The position numbers were made by a program, and so were the translations under genes. Shown one piece after another: positions 1 through 5,170 of a stretch of DNA of 5,177 nt; position 1 is the stretch's first letter; the number at the start of each line of letters is the position of its first letter. Source of the stretch: an uncultured Selenomonadaceae bacterium. GTDB taxonomy: Bacteria > Bacillota > Negativicutes > Selenomonadales > Selenomonadaceae. The stretch lies in NCBI GenBank assembly GCA_905236595.1, contig CAJORE010000025.1:1-5177 (forward strand), written 5' to 3'. The notes beneath the pieces are model-generated. The model ran no database searches, was not told where the DNA came from, and was given only the letters and a program-made list of their open reading frames with translations.

Positions 1-518
1 AGTTGGCGAGCAACCGCAAAATATTCGCGCAGGACTTTCTTTTTTGTGGCGCACGTCGATAAAAGATGCTGGCCTTCCGCCGTTTTTGCCATAAGCAATG
101 CGCCCGACGTGTTGCGATCAATCCTGTGTACCGGATGAAAGCCGCCTTCACCGTTTGTCCGCCGATAATAACCCAGCACAGCGTTGGCAACAGTCCCAGT
201 TTGTTCTTGTCGCACGGGATGAACAAGCATCGCGGGCGGCTTATTGACAATCAAAAAGTATTCGTCCTCGAACAAAACATCAAGGGGTAAATCCTCGGCG
301 ATAAAACTGTGATTCGGCGTCGGCAAATCCCACGAAACTACATCACCCGGCTTCAACATGGTTTGTGCGGCAACAGCCGATGCACCGTTCACACAAAAAG
401 TCCCGGAATGTTTTACGGACTTAAACCGACTCGTCGATAAACCAAGTGACTTCAAAAAATTCTTGGTTGATATGCGTTCCGTTGCCAAAACAGCCGGGAC
501 ACGATAAATATAGTGCAT
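1..518 (-). CDS. RluA-family pseudouridine synthase, 3' end cut by window edge
   Basis: This gene reads leftwards from an ATG at 518-516, and its first 172 codons are visible before the window ends. The family isomerises uridine to pseudouridine in rRNA or tRNA. Residues about 15-65 resemble the S4-like N-terminal part of RluA/RluD-type enzymes, with the stretch LKSLGLSTSRF and the later VNG and LKPGDVV. The catalytic domain then begins with DEYFLIVNKPPAMLVHP (about 85-101). The family signature HRIDRNTSG lies at 131-139, and D134 is the expected catalytic aspartate. KKKVLREYFAV (159-169) matches the following conserved block. An in-frame TGA lies 12 bases upstream of the ATG, so no earlier start exists. 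GGAGG (526-522) precedes the ATG at an unusually short distance of 3 bases. The exact RNA target and subfamily (RluD-like or YjbO/YhcT/YlyB-like) cannot be decided from this part. The gene is divergent from the protease gene. Confidence 0.93.
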   Translation of the reverse strand, partial: MHYIYRVPAVLATERISTKNFLKSLGLSTSRFKSVKHSGTFCVNGASAVAAQTMLKPGDVVSWDLPTPNHSFIAEDLPLDVLFEDEYFLIVNKPPAMLVHPVRQEQTGTVANAVLGYYRRTNGEGGFHPVHRIDRNTSGALLMAKTAEGQHLLSTCATKKKVLREYFAVARQ

Positions 519-578
519 AAACCTCCACCATCACAATAAAAAATCCGTAAAAAACCATGAACACCATACTCTTAAAGA

Positions 579-608
579 ATTATATCACCCTTTGCCCATT
601 TTCGACAA
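579..608 (-). promoter_or_regulatory. candidate sigma-A promoter for the pseudouridine synthase gene
   Basis: On the minus strand a perfect TATAAT (584-579) is preceded, with an 18-base spacer, by TTGTCG (608-603), a 4/6 match to the -35 consensus. Transcription would begin near 572 and give a leader of about 55 bases before the ATG at 518. The -10 match is strong and the -35 match is moderate. Only the sequence match supports this call. Confidence 0.5.
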
Positions 609-611
609 CGT

Positions 612-626
612 CGGCAAAATTTGCCG
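612..626. promoter_or_regulatory. perfect 7-1-7 palindrome, candidate operator between divergent promoters
   Basis: CGGCAAAATTTGCCG is a perfect inverted repeat with 7-base arms and a single central A. It sits directly upstream of the candidate -35 box of the leftward gene (603-608) and 17 bases upstream of the candidate -35 box of the protease gene (644-649). It is not followed by a T run on either strand, so a terminator is unlikely. The location suits a dimeric regulator acting on one or both promoters. The regulator is unknown and the operator role is inferred. Confidence 0.4.
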
Positions 627-643
627 TAAGGCTCAAGGGCGGC

Positions 644-673
644 TTGACTTTTGCGGGGGCAAAGTCGTAAAAT
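644..673 (+). promoter_or_regulatory. candidate sigma-A promoter for the HtrA-like protease
   Basis: TTGACT (644-649, 5/6 match to TTGACA) is followed after an 18-base spacer by TAAAAT (668-673, 5/6 match to TATAAT). Transcription would start near 680, giving a leader of about 30 bases that contains the ribosome binding site at 694-699. The spacer contains a small dyad (TTTGC 650-654, GCAAA 659-663). The call rests on sequence match and good placement before the gene. Confidence 0.55.
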
Positions 674-693
674 CAAGCGTGTTATTTTAACTT

Positions 694-699
694 AGGAGG
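694..699 (+). promoter_or_regulatory. ribosome binding site of the HtrA-like gene
   Basis: A perfect AGGAGG lies 10 bases before the ATG at 710. This fixes that codon as the start and predicts efficient translation. Confidence 0.85.
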
Positions 700-709
700 T
701 TCCAACAAG

Positions 710-1822
710 ATGCGATTAACCAAGAAAAATCTTCTCTTGAGCGTAACTACGGCGCTCGTCTTGAGCGCGTGTCTTTTTACCGGTTGCTCGGCGGTATCGT
801 CGGACGGCAATGACAATTCGATGAAGTCGGTGCTTGCGGCGGATGTGACAAGCAAAAACACCGACCTTGCCAACCTTTCCGAAGCGCGAAACACTCCGAC
901 GGTTCGCGTCGCCAAGGCGGTCGGTCCCTGCGTCGTCGGCATCACCAACAAAGCCGTTGCGCGGGATTGGTTCAATAACCCGGTACAAACGGAAGGCGTC
1001 GGCTCGGGCGTCATCTTCAAAAGCGACGGTTATATTGTCACCAATAACCATGTTATCGAAAACGCCAAGGAACTGGTTGTTTCGCTGTCGGACGGTCGCA
1101 CTTTCAGCGGCAAGATAATCGGTGCGGACTCGCTCACCGATATTGCCGTCATCAAGATTGACGCCGACAATGTACCGGCGGCCACTTTCGGTGACAGCGA
1201 CAGCGTGGTTGTCGGCGAACCGGCCATCGCCATCGGCAATCCGTTGGGGTTGGAATTTCAAGGCAGCGTTACGGTCGGCGTCATAAGCGCCCTTAACCGC
1301 ACCCTTGAAATTAGCGACCGACGCATTAAACTTTTGCAAACCGACGCCGCCATAAACCCCGGCAATTCCGGCGGGGCGCTCGTCAACGCCGACGGCATGG
1401 TAATCGGTATCAATAGTGCTAAAATCGGTGCCAGCGGTGTTGAGGGCATGGGCTTTTCCATCCCAATAAACACCGTACAAAACGTCATAAACGAGCTTAT
1501 GGACAAAGGGTACGTTGCCCGTCCGTTCTTGGGCGTTACTGCCTTCGACAAGCAAACGGCGTTGCGTTACGGTTACCAACTCAACATCGACAAAGGTGTT
1601 TATATCTTCCGCGTGAGCCTTGATGCGGCAGCCGGCAAAGCCGGCCTTGAGCGCGGTGACATAATTCTAAGCTTGGACGGCAAGGAAACAAACAGCGTCA
1701 GCGAACTTAGAAATATCATCGCCGACCATAAAGTAGGCGATACGATTAAGATTCGGTACATCCGCGACAAGAAGGAACAAACCGTCGATGTAGTCTTGGA
1801 AGAAATGCCTCGCGACAACTGA
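710..1822 (+). CDS. htrA: HtrA/DegP-like serine protease with one PDZ domain, probable lipoprotein
   Basis: This 370-residue protein has the layout of the HtrA/Deg family, envelope proteases that degrade or refold damaged exported proteins. The catalytic triad is visible: H114 in TNNHVIENA, D144 in LTDIAVIKI and S220 in NPGNSGGAL. The chymotrypsin-like domain covers about 63-262, with typical GVGSGVI and AIGNPLG blocks. One PDZ domain follows (about 273-366; GLERGDIILSLDG is the clear core), and the protein ends soon after, as in other Bacillota Htr proteins. The N-terminus is basic (RLTKK), then hydrophobic, then contains two possible lipobox cysteines: LSAC at C21 and FTGC at C26. A polar linker (about 27-60) follows. 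Most Bacillota HtrA proteins are held by a transmembrane helix, so a lipid anchor would be a variation. Residue 74 is Cys where relatives often have Ser. The start is set by the ribosome binding site at 694-699. The gene appears to be transcribed alone. Confidence 0.94.
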   Translation: MRLTKKNLLLSVTTALVLSACLFTGCSAVSSDGNDNSMKSVLAADVTSKNTDLANLSEARNTPTVRVAKAVGPCVVGITNKAVARDWFNNPVQTEGVGSGVIFKSDGYIVTNNHVIENAKELVVSLSDGRTFSGKIIGADSLTDIAVIKIDADNVPAATFGDSDSVVVGEPAIAIGNPLGLEFQGSVTVGVISALNRTLEISDRRIKLLQTDAAINPGNSGGALVNADGMVIGINSAKIGASGVEGMGFSIPINTVQNVINELMDKGYVARPFLGVTAFDKQTALRYGYQLNIDKGVYIFRVSLDAAAGKAGLERGDIILSLDGKETNSVSELRNIIADHKVGDTIKIRYIRDKKEQTVDVVLEEMPRDN

Positions 1823-1869
1823 CATCAAGCGCAAGCAATTCTCCAAGCGTTCTTCGCAACGAAATTTAT

Positions 1870-1911
1870 GTGGTCATACGCTTTTTTGAACTTTTGAAAG
1901 CGTATGACCAC
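1870..1911. repeat. perfect 15-bp inverted repeat downstream of htrA (hairpin; terminator or operator unclear)
   Basis: GTGGTCATACGCTTT (1870-1884) and AAAGCGTATGACCAC (1897-1911) are exact reverse complements around a 12-base loop. The structure starts 48 bases after the protease stop codon, which is a suitable place for a terminator. However, the bases that follow are CTAATTTGGC and then ten A, so neither strand has the U tract of a standard intrinsic terminator. It may be an RNA-stabilising 3' hairpin, an unusual terminator, an intergenic repeat or a protein-binding site for the next gene. The repeat itself is certain; its role is open. Confidence 0.6.
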
Positions 1912-1953
1912 TAATTTGGCAAAAAAAAAATTTGCGTCGGCAGGTTTTTGCTG

Positions 1954-2000
1954 ATTTTCATTGAATAATGCGCTTAGGGAAGTTTTCGATGAAAATTTTT
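1954..2000 (+). terminator. weak AT-rich terminator-like dyad
   Basis: ATTTTCAT (1954-1961) is repeated in inverted form as ATGAAAAT (1989-1996). Alternatively TTTTC (1983-1987) pairs with GAAAA (1991-1995) around a 3-base loop, directly followed by five T (1996-2000). The stems are almost all A/T, so the hairpin would be weak. It could help end transcription from the protease gene, or it may be chance in an AT-rich gap. Confidence 0.2.
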
Positions 2001-2032
2001 GGCCGGTTCCTATTCCATGAAAAGGTTCCCAC

Positions 2033-2038
2033 TATAAA
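2033..2038 (+). promoter_or_regulatory. possible -10 box for the zinc-ribbon gene
   Basis: TATAAA lies 26 bases before the ATG at 2065, a plausible -10 position that would give a leader of about 20 bases. No good -35 box is found 16-18 bases upstream. A direct repeat of GGTTCC (2005-2010 and 2024-2029) lies just upstream and could be a binding site for an activator. Support is weak. Confidence 0.25.
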
Positions 2039-2064
2039 AGTCTTCCGAAATATGGTGACGTAAA

Positions 2065-2535
2065 ATGAGCGTTATTAAGCTATCAAAAGGCGGCAACGGC
2101 AAATTTATTTGTCCCACTTGCGGCAAAGAGCTTAACTTCATAGAAGGTGGTGCCGTTTCCATTGTGAACGGCAAAGTAGATATGTCAAGCACCTTACCCA
2201 AACACACTTGTGAGGATTGCGGCGTCTACTACCAAGAACTGCTGGGATCCGGGTATTACGACTCTTTTGCGTTGCCGCCCGAAATGAGGAAACCCAAACG
2301 CCATGTTTTACCGACCGGCGACCTAAAGCCGACTAAACTGAAACGTGAAGCCGACGGCAAATGCACCTGCCCCCGTTGCGGCGAACGCATGGATTTTATC
2401 GAAGGTCAACCGGTGCGCATCGTAAACGGCAAGCCGGACATGGAAAACGTCAAAGAACATTTCCATTGCCCGTATTGTGATTCCATATTTCGCCGAATCG
2501 CATCCACCGATTATTTTCAATGGTCGGAGACGTAA
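2065..2535 (+). CDS. uncharacterised protein with two tandem zinc-ribbon-like units
   Basis: I do not recognise a named family for this 156-residue protein. It contains two CxxC…CxxC units: C16/C19/C49/C52 and C102/C105/C135/C138. The second copy is offset by exactly 86 residues with no gap. Between residues 5-66 and 91-152, 23 of 62 positions are identical, including FIEG, IVNGK and DM. Each unit could bind one zinc ion as a ribbon. H47, H132 and H134 are nearby alternative ligands. Residues 71-90 form a basic, proline-containing linker (PPEMRKPKRH). There is no signal peptide or membrane segment, so a cytoplasmic protein is likely. The start ATG is preceded by GGTGA (2054-2058), a weak ribosome binding site. 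The gene lies 89 bases before the division gene in the same direction, so read-through is possible. Nucleic-acid or protein binding would be a guess from the fold only. Confidence 0.8.
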   Translation: MSVIKLSKGGNGKFICPTCGKELNFIEGGAVSIVNGKVDMSSTLPKHTCEDCGVYYQELLGSGYYDSFALPPEMRKPKRHVLPTGDLKPTKLKREADGKCTCPRCGERMDFIEGQPVRIVNGKPDMENVKEHFHCPYCDSIFRRIASTDYFQWSET

Positions 2536-2565
2536 CGGCCTCGCCTAATCGCCTCCTTGCTTCGG

Positions 2566-2597
2566 CTTTTTTGTGCGTACCGGCCGCGCCAAAAAAG
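2566..2597. repeat. T6/A6 inverted repeat between the zinc-ribbon gene and divIC
   Basis: CTTTTTTG (2566-2573) is complementary to CAAAAAAG (2590-2597). With one bulged T, GCG (2575-2577) pairs with CGC (2587-2589) as well. The 89-base gap 2536-2624 holds no other convincing structure and no good promoter, so divIC may be reached by read-through. The T6 run has only a 3-bp GC stem in front of it (GCC 2551-2553 with GGC 2564-2566), too weak for a confident terminator. Confidence 0.3.
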
Positions 2598-2624
2598 GCG
2601 GTGTCACGTTGAAGGAATGAGTTA

Positions 2625-2942
2625 ATGAAAGACCATAACGAAAAAAACACCGGCATCAAAAAAAATGACAAACGCGGTTTTGATTGGTTATTGCTTTTGG
2701 CGATTCCGGTATTTCTTTACTTCATATCTCTTTTGGTGTCGCAACAAGTTTACTTAAACCAAATCAGCCGCGAGCAAGACGCCGCCGACAAGCGATTGCA
2801 AGCCGCCACCGACGTTAATGAAGCTTTGCGGCGCGAACGAGAGGAACTGAACGACTTGAACCATATCGAACGCGTGGCAAGGGAAGAACTCGGCATGACA
2901 CGCGAAGGCGAATTGCCTTACAACTCGGCCAAAAAACAATGA
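2625..2942 (+). CDS. divIC: DivIC/FtsB-family septum formation initiator
   Basis: The 105-residue product has the standard layout of DivIC/FtsB, the small bitopic protein that joins FtsL and DivIB/FtsQ in the divisome and helps activate septal wall synthesis. A charged cytoplasmic tail (1-18) is followed by one transmembrane helix (about 19-39, DWLLLLAIPVFLYFISLLV). An external coiled coil comes next (about 41-78, rich in E, R, Q and L). The family end block HIERVAREELGMTREGELPY lies at 80-99. Length is normal for the family. The ATG is preceded by AAGGA (2612-2616) at 8 bases. The neighbouring genes yabR, tilS and hpt match the B. subtilis divIC locus, which is why I use divIC rather than ftsB. 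The assignment is firm at family level; symbol choice rests on context. Confidence 0.9.
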   Translation: MKDHNEKNTGIKKNDKRGFDWLLLLAIPVFLYFISLLVSQQVYLNQISREQDAADKRLQAATDVNEALRREREELNDLNHIERVAREELGMTREGELPYNSAKKQ

Positions 2943-3004
2943 CCCAAGAGCACAGTCAACTGTTTTTAGCCGCTGACCATCACCTGTCCGCACGAACATC
3001 ATCG

Positions 3005-3010
3005 AGGAGG
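3005..3010 (+). promoter_or_regulatory. ribosome binding site that supports the TTG start of yabR
   Basis: AGGAGG lies 10 bases before the TTG at 3021. No ATG or GTG occurs nearby in this frame before the conserved N-terminus, so this site decides the non-AUG start. Confidence 0.8.
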
Positions 3011-3020
3011 AAGAATCAAT

Positions 3021-3449
3021 TTGTCTATCGAAGCAGGCAGTATCGTTGACGGCATTGTCTCCGGAATAACCAATTTCGGCGCCTTTGTCGATTTGCCGGA
3101 TGGCAAAACCGGGCTTATTCATATCTCGGAAGTTGCCGACGTTTATGTAAACGACGTTCATGATTTTCTGCATGAAAAGGATAAAATAAAAGTCAAGGTT
3201 TTGAGCGTCGACGAACGCGGCAAAATTGCTCTGTCGGTGAAACAGGCCGAAAATAAAAAGCCTGTCGAATCTTCCTCCAAACCTGCGGCTGTCCCGCCGC
3301 CGCGTGAAAATCGCAACTGGCGGCGTCCGCTTTCGGCATCTTTTGAAGACAAGCTCTCAAAATTTATGAAGGACAGCGACGAACGTCAAACAGTATTGCG
3401 GCGCAAGACGGACTCCAAGCGCGGCGGCCGCGGTTCTCGCCGTGGCTGA
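3021..3449 (+). CDS. yabR: S1-domain RNA-binding protein, YabR family
   Basis: The 142-residue protein begins with one S1 (OB-fold) RNA-binding domain at about 4-75. It carries the typical blocks GIVSGITNFGAFVDLPDGKT (11-30), GLIHISEVAD (31-40) and GKIALSVKQ (67-75). A variable proline- and serine-rich linker (about 77-104) leads to FEDKLSKFMKDSDER (108-122). The protein ends in a basic Gly/Arg tail, SKRGGRGSRRG (132-142). This end is almost the same as that of B. subtilis YabR and its relatives, so the protein is complete. The precise RNA target of YabR is not firmly known; ribosome or mRNA association is inferred from the S1 fold and basic tail. Translation starts at TTG, giving the family-typical N-terminus MSIEAGSIV. 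The gene lies 78 bases after divIC and touches or nearly touches tilS. Confidence 0.92.
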   Translation: MSIEAGSIVDGIVSGITNFGAFVDLPDGKTGLIHISEVADVYVNDVHDFLHEKDKIKVKVLSVDERGKIALSVKQAENKKPVESSSKPAAVPPPRENRNWRRPLSASFEDKLSKFMKDSDERQTVLRRKTDSKRGGRGSRRG

Positions 3450-3477
3450 CGATCGCAAGTGTGCGACGCTTGTAAAC

Positions 3478-4524
3478 ATGACGGAGATATTTTGCAAACA
3501 GCTTGGCATTATCTCCGTCAACGACGTCGGCATGGGTTTAACGCAGGAATATTTGCAAAAGCGTAAAGGCTTCGGTAGAGGTGCGGGAGTCGTTGTCGCC
3601 TGTTCCGGCGGAGTCGATTCTTTGACCCTCGCCGATATTTTTTTTCATTTGCGAAAGCGTCACGATTTTTTCTTCTGCTTAGCCCATTTTGAACACGGCA
3701 TCCGCGGCGAATCTTCAAAGGACGACGCCGAATTCGTAAAAATGTGGGCCGCCGAAAGAAACATCCCCTTTTACACCACTTCGGCAGATGTGCCGCAATA
3801 CGCCAAAATACATCGACTGTCTTTGGAGACGGCGGCACGGAATTTGCGCTACGGTTTCTTGCGCCGCATTGCCGCAGAGGTTGGCTGTGCATACATTGCC
3901 ACGGCGCACCACGCCGACGATCAAGCCGAAACTGTGCTTATGCATTTTTTGCGCGGCACGGGCGTTTCGGGACTAAAGGGTATGACTGCCGTAAACGGCG
4001 ACATAATCCGCCCTTTGCTTGGCGTGAGCAAAGCCGAGCTTATTCATTACGCCGAAGTACACGGTCTGACCCCGCGCATTGATGAAACAAATTTGATAGC
4101 TGCCGATGCCTTGCGCAATAAATTGCGTCTGCAACTTTTGCCTCTGCTGAAAAAGGAGTATAACCCAAACATTATAAAAACTTTAGGGCGCTTGGCCAGC
4201 GTAGCGGCAGACGAGAATACGTTTTTATGTTCCGCCGCCGACCAATCATGGGGTTATGTAACCGAAACGAGCGACGGTCAAAGGCGCCTACTGAGGAAGC
4301 GTTTTGCCCGGTTGCCCGTTGCCGTCGCCAGAGAGATTTTGCGCCGCTTCCTTGCCGAAGCCGCCACCCTCGACGACTTTGAGTTTGTTCACATCGAAGC
4401 CGTACGACAACTTATTCTTACCGGGCATACCGGCAATTTTTTGAATTTGCCGCATAATTTGACGGTAAAAATAATTCGCAATTCAATGATTGTACATCGT
4501 AACGAGGAAGTTAAAAATGTTTGA
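3478..4524 (+). CDS. tilS: tRNA(Ile)-lysidine synthase TilS, short form
   Basis: TilS uses ATP and lysine to turn the wobble cytidine of tRNA(Ile) with anticodon CAU into lysidine, so that it reads AUA and is charged with isoleucine. Numbering from the ATG at 3478 (348 residues), the PP-loop ATP motif SGGVDS is at 43-48. It is followed by HFEHGIRGESS (70-80), LETAARNLRY (116-125), the signature TAHHADDQAETVLM (142-155), RPLL (178-181), DETN (202-205) and RNKLR (213-217). A helical linker domain follows. The protein then ends about 100 residues short of the E. coli and B. subtilis enzymes, with no sign of the C-terminal TilS domain. The start is uncertain: GTG 3442 overlaps yabR by 8 bases, ATG 3478 was chosen as the first ATG, and ATG 3532 gives a family-like N-terminus. 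None has a clear ribosome binding site. The gene overlaps hpt by 8 bases. Confidence 0.9.
   Translation: MTEIFCKQLGIISVNDVGMGLTQEYLQKRKGFGRGAGVVVACSGGVDSLTLADIFFHLRKRHDFFFCLAHFEHGIRGESSKDDAEFVKMWAAERNIPFYTTSADVPQYAKIHRLSLETAARNLRYGFLRRIAAEVGCAYIATAHHADDQAETVLMHFLRGTGVSGLKGMTAVNGDIIRPLLGVSKAELIHYAEVHGLTPRIDETNLIAADALRNKLRLQLLPLLKKEYNPNIIKTLGRLASVAADENTFLCSAADQSWGYVTETSDGQRRLLRKRFARLPVAVAREILRRFLAEAATLDDFEFVHIEAVRQLILTGHTGNFLNLPHNLTVKIIRNSMIVHRNEEVKNV
4504..4510 (+). promoter_or_regulatory. ribosome binding site of hpt inside the end of tilS
   Basis: GAGGAAG, ending 6 bases before the ATG at 4517, lies within the last codons of tilS. It favours that ATG over the TTG at 4490, which has no such site and would add nine residues not typical of the family. 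Confidence 0.75.
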
Positions 4525-5056
4525 AGACGACATCCAGACCATTATGTTTTCCGCTGACGAAATCGCCGCCAAAGTGAAGGAAATTGGCGAAAACATAACC
4601 TGCGACTATAAACTAATGACGGAAGATATTTTTTGTGTGGGCATATTAAAAGGCGCCGTAATGTTTTACACGGATTTGGTGCGCCAAATAAAAACGAACG
4701 TCAAATTTGACTTCATGGTGGCTTCAAGTTACGGCAGCGGCACAAAATCCAGCGGCGCAGTCAAAATATTAAAAGACTTGGATTATGACGTCGCCGGCAA
4801 ACACATGATTCTTATCGAAGATATTGTCGATACCGGCATAACCATGGAGTACCTGTTGAAATATTGCCGCGGCCGCGGCGCAAAAAGCGTTAAGATTTGT
4901 TCGCTTCTAAATAAACCTTCGCGTCGCGTTGCCGATATAACCATCGACTATGTCGGCTTTACGGTACCCGACGAATTTTTGGTCGGCTACGGCTTGGATT
5001 ACGACGGCAACTATCGCAACCTTCCCTATATCGGTGTGCTGAAACCGGACATATAG
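4517..5056 (+). CDS. hpt: hypoxanthine phosphoribosyltransferase
   Basis: This 179-residue enzyme transfers phosphoribose from PRPP to hypoxanthine (often also guanine) to make IMP or GMP in purine salvage, in the cytoplasm. Visible family features are VGILKGAVMF (41-50) near the active site and the flexible-loop segment SSYGSGTKSSG (70-80). The PRPP-binding motif MILIEDIVDTGITM spans 97-110, with E101, D102 and D105. Next is the base-binding region LLNKPSRR (130-137) with the conserved lysine K133. The C-terminal block VPDEFLVGYGLDYDGNYRNL (150-169) completes the set. Length equals that of B. subtilis HprT. The ATG lies 8 bases inside tilS, so translation is probably coupled to it. In B. subtilis the next gene is ftsH, which agrees with the strong ribosome binding site at the right edge of this window. 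Confidence 0.96.
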   Translation: MFEDDIQTIMFSADEIAAKVKEIGENITCDYKLMTEDIFCVGILKGAVMFYTDLVRQIKTNVKFDFMVASSYGSGTKSSGAVKILKDLDYDVAGKHMILIEDIVDTGITMEYLLKYCRGRGAKSVKICSLLNKPSRRVADITIDYVGFTVPDEFLVGYGLDYDGNYRNLPYIGVLKPDI

Positions 5057-5063
5057 ACATGAT

Positions 5064-5134
5064 CTTCGGCAGAAATATTTCAGGAAACACTACATAAATG
5101 AGTTCGTGCCATTGCCGAGGGATTTTTTCGGCAG
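5064..5134 (+). other. leader-like gap with mutually exclusive small hairpins
   Basis: TTCGGCAGA occurs twice (5065-5073 and 5127-5135), and TGCCGA (5113-5118) lies between the copies. TGCCGA can pair with either TCGGCA (5066-5071 or 5128-5133). The first pairing extends to 8 bp with one G-U (5064-5071 with 5113-5120); the second has 6 bp plus a wobble. Such alternatives resemble attenuators, but the stems are short and chance is possible. Confidence 0.2.
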
Positions 5135-5151
5135 ACAAGGAATGACGACGA

Positions 5152-5170
5152 AGCGTAGTGGTGCTACGCT
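5152..5170 (+). promoter_or_regulatory. hairpin directly before the next gene's ribosome binding site
   Basis: AGCGTAG (5152-5158) pairs perfectly with CTACGCT (5164-5170). A further T-G pair (5159 with 5163) would leave a 3-base loop. The stem ends exactly where GAGGAGG begins, so it may influence ribosome access or mRNA stability of the next gene. It is not followed by a T run, so it is not a terminator. Confidence 0.4.

Noticed and set aside
66..290. Plus-strand open frame of 74 codons
   Set aside because: It is antisense to the pseudouridine synthase, including its HRIDRNTSG signature, and shows no family features.
716..1579. Long open frame on the minus strand (287 codons) inside the protease gene
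   Set aside because: It lies wholly opposite a gene with clear catalytic motifs, has no recognisable domain, and is a common by-product of GC-rich third codon positions.
1863..1917. AATTT on both sides of the long inverted repeat as a target-site duplication
   Set aside because: The copies are not directly adjacent to the repeat ends and AATTT is frequent in AT-rich gaps.
2952..2967. Small hairpin ACAG-TCAA-CTGT followed by TTTT after divIC, as a terminator
   Set aside because: The stem has only 4 bp and the T run is short. yabR lies just downstream and is normally co-transcribed with divIC.
2939..3049. 36-codon open frame starting at the ATGA overlap with the divIC stop
   Set aside because: It has no ribosome binding site, no recognisable motif, and runs into the yabR start in another frame. 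The ATGA overlap is suggestive only.
3518..3892. Minus-strand open frame opposite tilS
   Set aside because: Arg-rich shadow translation of the conserved TilS coding sequence; no ribosome binding site or domain evidence.
5059..5097. 12-codon open frame after hpt as a leader peptide
   Set aside because: No ribosome binding site precedes it and its codons show no regulatory pattern such as a run of one amino acid.
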